A stretch of 64,000 nt of DNA from contig NADL03000212.1 in the NCBI GenBank assembly GCA_002205965.3, positions 28,353 to 92,352 on the forward strand, read 5' to 3'. Positions 63,641 through 64,000 of the stretch are shown piece after piece; position 1 is the first letter of the stretch; each line of letters opens with the position of its first letter. This stretch comes from Kappaphycus alvarezii. Taxonomy: Eukaryota; Rhodophyta; Florideophyceae; Gigartinales; Solieriaceae. Both the position numbers and the translations under genes were made by a program. The notes beneath the pieces were generated by a model. It did no database searches and was not told the origin of the DNA. It saw only the letters and a list, made by a program, of their open reading frames with translations.

Positions 63641-64000
63641 AATCAAACATTGTCGCAGATGCCCTCACAACCCCAGAATGCACCATCATCCAACCATCGG
63701 AACAGAGAACTACTTCAGAAATTTATAACAAAGGCATAACCCAGAATTGCACAATCTATCAGTACTTTCTTCTGAGAGTTCTGAGCTAAAAGATCTGGAG
63801 AAAGATTACAACCTAGAAGAAAACCTGCAAGACCAATACAAGGATCCAAAAGCACCTTTCGAAAAAAAGGGTTGCTTTTACTAAGAAAAGGAAAGATTTG
63901 CGTACCAGAAGGAAAATTTTAAGTCAAGTTATTACATGACTACCATTCTACTCCGAATACTGGACATTTGGGAATTTCAAAAACAATCAATAGAATATCA
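63641..64000 (+). pseudogene. Start of integrase of Gypsy C copy 2, cut by window end
   Basis: Homologous to 57640..57960. The last bases encode the ISKTINRIS-like part of the zinc domain. Confidence 0.8.

Larger units (their letters stand above)
59151..64000 (+). mobile_element. Gypsy C copy 2, head-to-tail, truncated by the window
   Basis: The unit repeats copy 1 from its first base without intervening DNA. The differences are mostly missing single bases (for example gagttgagcc to gagtgagcc), with few substitutions. The order of leader, intron, zinc-finger frame, tRNA-like block, gag and pol is preserved. The sequence ends in the integrase zinc region. LTR-LTR recombination or tandem integration could produce such an array. 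Confidence 0.9.

Noticed and set aside
1-64000. Prokaryotic-style systems (CRISPR arrays, retrons, toxin-antitoxin pairs)
   Set aside because: No regular repeat-spacer pattern, no operon spacing and no ribosome-binding sites; the RTs are clearly of Ty3/Gypsy and REL-type non-LTR classes.

Overview
The window is eukaryotic, repeat-dominated nuclear DNA: 64 kb of nested, mostly broken retrotransposons with at most one convincing host gene (31808..33523, minus, an intronless 571-codon predicted membrane protein). No bacterial operon structure, CRISPR array or rRNA is visible. The host is not proven. Ty3/Gypsy elements including chromodomain types, non-LTR elements with a C-terminal PD-D restriction-like endonuclease (REL), a Tigger/pogo relic and one intronless gene would fit a florideophyte red alga such as Chondrus; this is only an inference, and other algae or fungi with similar elements are not excluded.

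Layout. 1..3800: old relics (a degenerate long LTR at about 1.4-2.0 kb; a leader relic of a chromodomain Gypsy element ending in an antisense tRNA-like block). 3849..17915: tandem non-LTR family 1 elements. A 3' end fragment abuts a nearly complete copy, which was later split by Gypsy A (5811..13334, TSD GAGTG), by a 5'-truncated non-LTR fragment (13387..13659, 10-bp TSD) and by a 1366-bp solo LTR (15400..16765, TSD TATGC). 18.1..24.6 kb: a decayed chromovirus gag (+), an unidentified open frame, and a decayed Gypsy A relative (Gypsy D, minus). 25..31.7 kb: RNase H relic, Tigger/pogo transposase relic, chromovirus 3' half, LTR fragment, REL relic, foldback repeat. 31.8..33.5 kb: host gene. 34..40.5 kb: REL endonuclease relics on both strands, split by a second solo long LTR (36422..37950, TSD GTCTC). 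40692..48220: Gypsy B, a near twin of Gypsy A (TSD GCCTG), nested in a third long LTR. 49.3..53 kb: sparse, with small relics. 53079..64000: two head-to-tail copies of a chromodomain Gypsy element (Gypsy C), the second running off the window.

The most unusual content: (1) a roughly 1.4-1.5 kb LTR family that carries its own acidic-protein reading frame, recognisable in at least five places; (2) a Gypsy C leader encoding a two-finger C2H2 protein whose ATG appears to be made by removing a GT-AG intron; (3) antisense tRNA-like blocks, different in sequence, at the same place downstream of two related Gypsy leaders; (4) a duplicated domain of about 115 residues, of unknown function, appended to the Gypsy A/B integrase. 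Gypsy A and B complement each other in damage: A keeps an intact gag-protease frame, B keeps a long integrase frame. Many differences between copies are single-base indels, so part of the apparent decay could be sequence error.
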